Below, piece after piece: positions 60,643 to 64,000 of a stretch of 64,000 nt of DNA (within the stretch, counting starts at the first letter, position 1; each line of letters opens with the position of its first letter). Under the pieces are notes generated by a model, which was given only the letters and a program-made list of their open reading frames with translations, did no database searches and was not told where the DNA came from. Source of the stretch: Curtobacterium pusillum (GTDB lineage: Bacteria; Actinomycetota; Actinomycetes; Actinomycetales; Microbacteriaceae); the NCBI GenBank assembly GCA_002025645.1, contig CP018783.1:186001-250000 (forward strand), in the 5' to 3' direction. The position numbers were made by a program, and so were the translations under genes.

Positions 60643-62577
60643 GTGAGCCTGCTGAGCAGCATCACGTCGCCGCGCGACCTGAAGCGTCTGTCGGACGCGC
60701 AGATGACGGACCTCGCCGCCGAGATCCGCCGCTTCCTCGTCGCCGAGGTCGCGAAGACCGGCGGCCACCTCGGTCCGAACCTCGGCGTCGTCGAGCTGAC
60801 GCTCGCGATGCACCGGGTGTTCGACTCGCCGCACGACCCGTTCGTCTTCGACACCGGGCACCAGTCGTACGTGCACAAGCTCGTGACCGGGCGGCAGGAC
60901 TTCTCGCGGCTCCGGGAGCGCGGCGGTCTGGCGGGCTACCCGCAGCGGAGCGAGTCCGAGCACGACATCGTCGAGTCCTCGCACGCGTCGTCGTCGCTGT
61001 CCTGGGCCGACGGCATCTCGCGCGCCTTCGTGCAGACCGGCCAGAGCGACCGGACGGTCGTCGCGGTCGTCGGTGACGGTGCGCTGACCGGCGGCATGAC
61101 GTGGGAGGCGCTCAACAACATCTCCGACGGGAACGACCGTCGGCTCGTGATCGTCGTGAACGACAACGGGCGCTCGTACGCCCCGACGATCGGCGGCATG
61201 GCGCGGTTCCTCAGCTCGGTCCGGACACGGCGCGAGTACCGGGCGCTGTACGAGACCACCCGCGCCGTCGCGGGGCGGTTCGGTGCGCCCGGGCGAGCCA
61301 TCTACCGCGGGATGCGCGGCGGCCTGCACGGGTTCCTGTCGCGGTTCACGAACAACGAGGCGCTCTACTCGAACCTCGACATCAAGTACATCGGGCCGGT
61401 CAACGGGCACGACCAGCGTGCGATGGAGGCCGCGCTCCGGCAGGCGAAGGAGTACGGCGCGCCGACGATCGTGCACGCCATCACCGAGAAGGGCCACGGC
61501 TTCGAGCCCGCGCTCCGCGACCAGGCGGACCAGTTCCACGCCGTGGGGCACATCGACCCGGAGACGGGCGAGTCGCTCGACGTCTCGTCGGGGCCGTCGT
61601 GGACGTCGGTGTTCGCGTCGACGCTGGCCACGGTCGGCTCCGAGGACGAGACGATCGTGGCGATCACCGCGGCCATGCTCCGACCGACCGGGCTGCACCT
61701 GTTCCAGGAGCAGCACCCGTCGCGCGTGATCGACGTCGGGATCGCGGAGCAGCACGCCGTGACGACCGCGGCCGGGCTCGCGTACGGGGGACTGCACCCG
61801 GTGGTCGCTCTCTACGCCACGTTCCTCAACCGGGCGTTCGACCAGGTCCTGATGGACGTCGCGCTGCACAAGGCCGGCGTCACGTTCGTGCTCGACCGCG
61901 CCGGCATCACCGGACCGGACGGCCCGTCGCACCACGGCATGTGGGACCTCGCGCTGCTGCAGGTCGTTCCGGGCATCCGGATCGCCGCACCCCGTGACGC
62001 GCCGACGCTGCGCGAGGAGTTCCGCGAGGCAGTCGCGGTCGACGACGCCCCGACGGTGCTCCGGTGGTCGAAAGGACAGGTCGGGCCGGACATCCCCGCG
62101 CTCCGCCGGCTGGACGACGGTGTCGACGTGCTGCACGCGCCCGACTCCGGCGCCGAGGAGGACGTCCTGCTGGTCGCGGTCGGCTCGATGGTCCCGATCG
62201 CCCTCGAGGCCGCAGCGCTGCTGGAGGCGCAGGGCATCGGCGTCACGGTCGTCGATCCGCGGTGGGTGGTGCCGATCCCGGTGTCGCTCGTCGAACTGTC
62301 CCGGACGCACCGCCTCGTCATCACCATCGAGGACGGTGTCCGCGTCGGCGGTGTCGGGACCCGGCTGCGGCAGGACCTCCGCGCGGCGGGCGTCGACACC
62401 GGGGTGAACGAGCTCGGGCTGCCGGACGAGTTCATCGACCACGCGTCGCGGTCCCAGATCCTCGCCGACGTGGGGCTGACCGCGCAGGCGATCGCCCGAG
62501 ACGTCATCGACCAGGTCGTCGGCACGAAGCTGCCCCAGGCGAAGCCCGCGCGGTCGCGGTCGTCCGTCGACGGCTGA
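60643..62577 (+). CDS. dxs: 1-deoxy-D-xylulose-5-phosphate synthase
   Basis: 644 aa thiamine-diphosphate enzyme condensing pyruvate and glyceraldehyde-3-phosphate, first step of the non-mevalonate isoprenoid pathway. Conserved stretches: KTGGHLGPNLGVVELTLAMH, FDTGHQSYVHKLVTGR, the ThDP motif VVGDGALTGGMTWEALN, HAITEKGHGFEPA, IDVGIAEQHAVTTAAG and DRAGITGPDGPSHHG. GTG at 60643 is chosen because AAAGGAG lies at ideal distance; the longer frame from 60616 adds MVSPTKGAP. Single gene ending in a perfect terminator. Confidence 0.95.
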   Translation: MSLLSSITSPRDLKRLSDAQMTDLAAEIRRFLVAEVAKTGGHLGPNLGVVELTLAMHRVFDSPHDPFVFDTGHQSYVHKLVTGRQDFSRLRERGGLAGYPQRSESEHDIVESSHASSSLSWADGISRAFVQTGQSDRTVVAVVGDGALTGGMTWEALNNISDGNDRRLVIVVNDNGRSYAPTIGGMARFLSSVRTRREYRALYETTRAVAGRFGAPGRAIYRGMRGGLHGFLSRFTNNEALYSNLDIKYIGPVNGHDQRAMEAALRQAKEYGAPTIVHAITEKGHGFEPALRDQADQFHAVGHIDPETGESLDVSSGPSWTSVFASTLATVGSEDETIVAITAAMLRPTGLHLFQEQHPSRVIDVGIAEQHAVTTAAGLAYGGLHPVVALYATFLNRAFDQVLMDVALHKAGVTFVLDRAGITGPDGPSHHGMWDLALLQVVPGIRIAAPRDAPTLREEFREAVAVDDAPTVLRWSKGQVGPDIPALRRLDDGVDVLHAPDSGAEEDVLLVAVGSMVPIALEAAALLEAQGIGVTVVDPRWVVPIPVSLVELSRTHRLVITIEDGVRVGGVGTRLRQDLRAAGVDTGVNELGLPDEFIDHASRSQILADVGLTAQAIARDVIDQVVGTKLPQAKPARSRSSVDG

Positions 62578-62596
62578 GTGGACGCCGCGCCCCCGC

Positions 62597-62636
62597 ATGA
62601 ACATCGCGCCCCGTTCTCACGGGGCGCGATGTTCAT
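62597..62636. terminator. Bidirectional terminator between dxs and the hydroxyacyl-CoA dehydrogenase gene
   Basis: A 17-bp perfect stem, ATGAACATCGCGCCCCG with CGGGGCGCGATGTTCAT, around a 6-nt loop. It begins 20 nt after the dxs stop and 29 nt beyond the convergent stop. Confidence 0.85.
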
Positions 62637-62664
62637 CTCGGGGCGCAGTCGGCGGCCGCTGGCC

Positions 62665-64000
62665 CTAGCGCGAGGCGGGGCCGACGATCAGCGGCTCGTG
62701 GAACGCGCCGCCGAAGACCCGCTCGGACGCACCAGAGCGGTCGAGGTACGGGCTGATCCCACCGGCCTGGAACGGGTAGCCGGCGCCGAGGATCAGGCCG
62801 AGGTCGATCTCCTCGACGTGCTGGACGACCCCGTCGTCGAGCATGCGGTGCAGCTCGTCGGCGAGGGCGTCCTCGAAGCGTCGCTGCATCTCGGCAGCGT
62901 CGACCGGCTTCGCGTCCTTCTTCGCCGGTGCGACGAGCTTCACGGCAGCGGGGTCGTACCCGGTCGCGGCGCCCTTCTTGTCGCGGGTCAGGATGTGTCC
63001 GAACTCAGCGATCTTCTTCAGCCCGTCGCCGGGGTAGAAGCGCTCCGGCCAGGCCGCGTGGTGCGAGTCGAGCACGTGCGCACCGACCGGCAGCCCGACG
63101 AGCTCGAGCAGCTCGAACGGCGACATCGGCAGGCCGAGCGGGGCAGCGCCCTGCGCGACCACGTCGAACGACGTGCCCTCCTCGACGCCGCGCATCGCCT
63201 CGCCGAGCACCCGCGCGAGCACGCGGTTGACGACGAAGCCCGGCTGGTCGGCCGTGATGATCGCGGTCTTCTTCAGGGTCTTCGCGACGGCGAGGGCCGT
63301 GACGAGGGCCTCGTCCGAGGTCTTCGACGCGCGGACGACCTCGAGCAGCGGCATGACCGCGACCGGGTTGAAGAAGTGGAACCCGACGAGGCGTTCCGGG
63401 TTGGCGAGCACCGACGCCATCTCGTCGACCGAGAGCGACGACGTGTTCGTGGCGAGGATCGCGTCCGGGGCGATGACCTGCTCGATCTTCCGGAAGACGT
63501 CCTGCTTGACGCCCATCTCCTCGAACACGGCCTCGATCACCCAGTCGGCGTCCGCGAACGCGTCGTAGGAGACCGAGCCGGACACGAGCGCCTTGATGCG
63601 GTTCGCGTCGTCGGGGGAGACCCGGCCCTTGTCGAGCAGCTTGTCGACCTCACCGCGGATGCGTTCCACGCCGGCGTCGACACGGGTCTGGTCGACGTCC
63701 GTGATGACGACCGGGACGCCGAGGCGGCGGGCGAACAGCAGGGCGAACTGGGACGCCATGAGTCCGGCGCCGAGCACGCCGACCTTCGTGATCTTCTTCG
63801 GCTCGACGCCCTCGGGGGCACCGACGGGACGCTTCGCACGCTTATGCACGAGGTCGAAGGCGTACATCGACGCGGCGAACTGGTCACCCGAGATGAGGTC
63901 GGCGAGGGCGTCGTCCTCGTCGGCGAAGCGCTCGTCCAGCGATCCGGACTTGGCCGAAGCGACGAGGTCGAGGGCGCGGAACGGCGACTTCGGGACCGTG
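62665..64000 (-). CDS. 3-hydroxyacyl-CoA dehydrogenase part of a fatty-acid oxidation enzyme (5' end outside the window)
   Basis: The last 444 residues of a larger protein; the frame stays open to the window edge. The Rossmann NAD-binding start VGVLGAGLMASQFALLFARR, DWVIEAVFEEMGVKQDVFRK, the catalytic region ILATNTSSLSVDEMAS, and GFHFFNPVAVMPLLEVV identify 3-hydroxyacyl-CoA dehydrogenase; a second C-terminal helical domain follows. The upstream part (KSPFRALDLVASAK...) looks like the linker from an enoyl-CoA hydratase domain, so the gene is probably the FadB-type two-domain enzyme of beta-oxidation. Length and start cannot be judged here. Confidence 0.85.
   Translation of the reverse strand, partial: TVPKSPFRALDLVASAKSGSLDERFADEDDALADLISGDQFAASMYAFDLVHKRAKRPVGAPEGVEPKKITKVGVLGAGLMASQFALLFARRLGVPVVITDVDQTRVDAGVERIRGEVDKLLDKGRVSPDDANRIKALVSGSVSYDAFADADWVIEAVFEEMGVKQDVFRKIEQVIAPDAILATNTSSLSVDEMASVLANPERLVGFHFFNPVAVMPLLEVVRASKTSDEALVTALAVAKTLKKTAIITADQPGFVVNRVLARVLGEAMRGVEEGTSFDVVAQGAAPLGLPMSPFELLELVGLPVGAHVLDSHHAAWPERFYPGDGLKKIAEFGHILTRDKKGAATGYDPAAVKLVAPAKKDAKPVDAAEMQRRFEDALADELHRMLDDGVVQHVEEIDLGLILGAGYPFQAGGISPYLDRSGASERVFGGAFHEPLIVGPASR

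Overview
The window is a 64 kb stretch of very GC-rich chromosome (nearly all third codon positions are G or C, with many GTG and TTG starts) from an actinobacterium. The protein sequences and gene order (sigA, parE/parC, sepH, DUF4193, DUF3093/dut, DUF3710, DUF3159, acnA, dxs; glnA1, RDD, DUF4191, sucB/lpd, pepA; glnA2/glnE, map) point to Microbacteriaceae, most likely Curtobacterium or a close relative. The taxon is inferred from recognition, not computed. No rRNA, tRNA, prophage, insertion sequence or CRISPR array was found. The only RNA gene recognised is RNase P RNA (rnpB).

Layout. 1-3.05 kb: polar amino-acid ABC transporter (minus strand). 3.2-6.4 kb: a small accessory patch with a DUF4287 protein, a RES-type toxin-antitoxin pair behind four 9-bp operator-like repeats, a zinc-ribbon nuclease-like protein and a GIY-YIG protein. 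6.5-8.4 kb: haem/siderophore iron genes around a DtxR/IdeR box. 8.5-10.3 kb: BCCT osmolyte transporter flanked by two copies of one palindromic repeat. 10.6-19.9 kb: PEP carboxylase, a Bcr/CflA exporter, a STAS/ATPase anti-sigma-like pair, an AraC regulator, a hydrolase, an unknown protein, Nif3 and a CdsZ-like coiled coil. 20.1-22.6 kb: rnpB, ppgK, map. 22.6-26.9 kb and 32.4-33.8 kb: nitrogen assimilation (glnA2, glnE, glnA1 with a double GlnR box), interrupted at 27.4-32.0 kb by a three-gene polysaccharide operon (hyaluronan-synthase-like glycosyltransferase, membrane-anchored GH26-like hydrolase, UDP-glucose dehydrogenase). 34-43.3 kb: RDD, DUF4191, sucB, lpd, pepA, PAC2, MFS. 43.5-57.6 kb: sigA with a murT/gatD-like pair, topoisomerase IV genes, sepH and conserved small genes. 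57.7-64 kb: acnA, dxs and the 3' part of a fatty-acid oxidation enzyme.

The most interesting biology is (i) a murT/gatD-like pair completely lacking cysteine, including the glutaminase nucleophile, in a lineage whose group-B cell wall cross-links through the very carboxyl group that MurT-GatD normally amidates; (ii) an 11-bp motif (CTGGAGGCRCG) present about 20 times, either single or as perfect palindromes at gene ends; (iii) the polysaccharide operon; (iv) the RES toxin-antitoxin operator repeats; and (v) a strict promoter pattern, a TANNNT hexamer 6-7 nt before the start codon, at 17 genes, which implies widespread leaderless transcription and was used here to choose starts.
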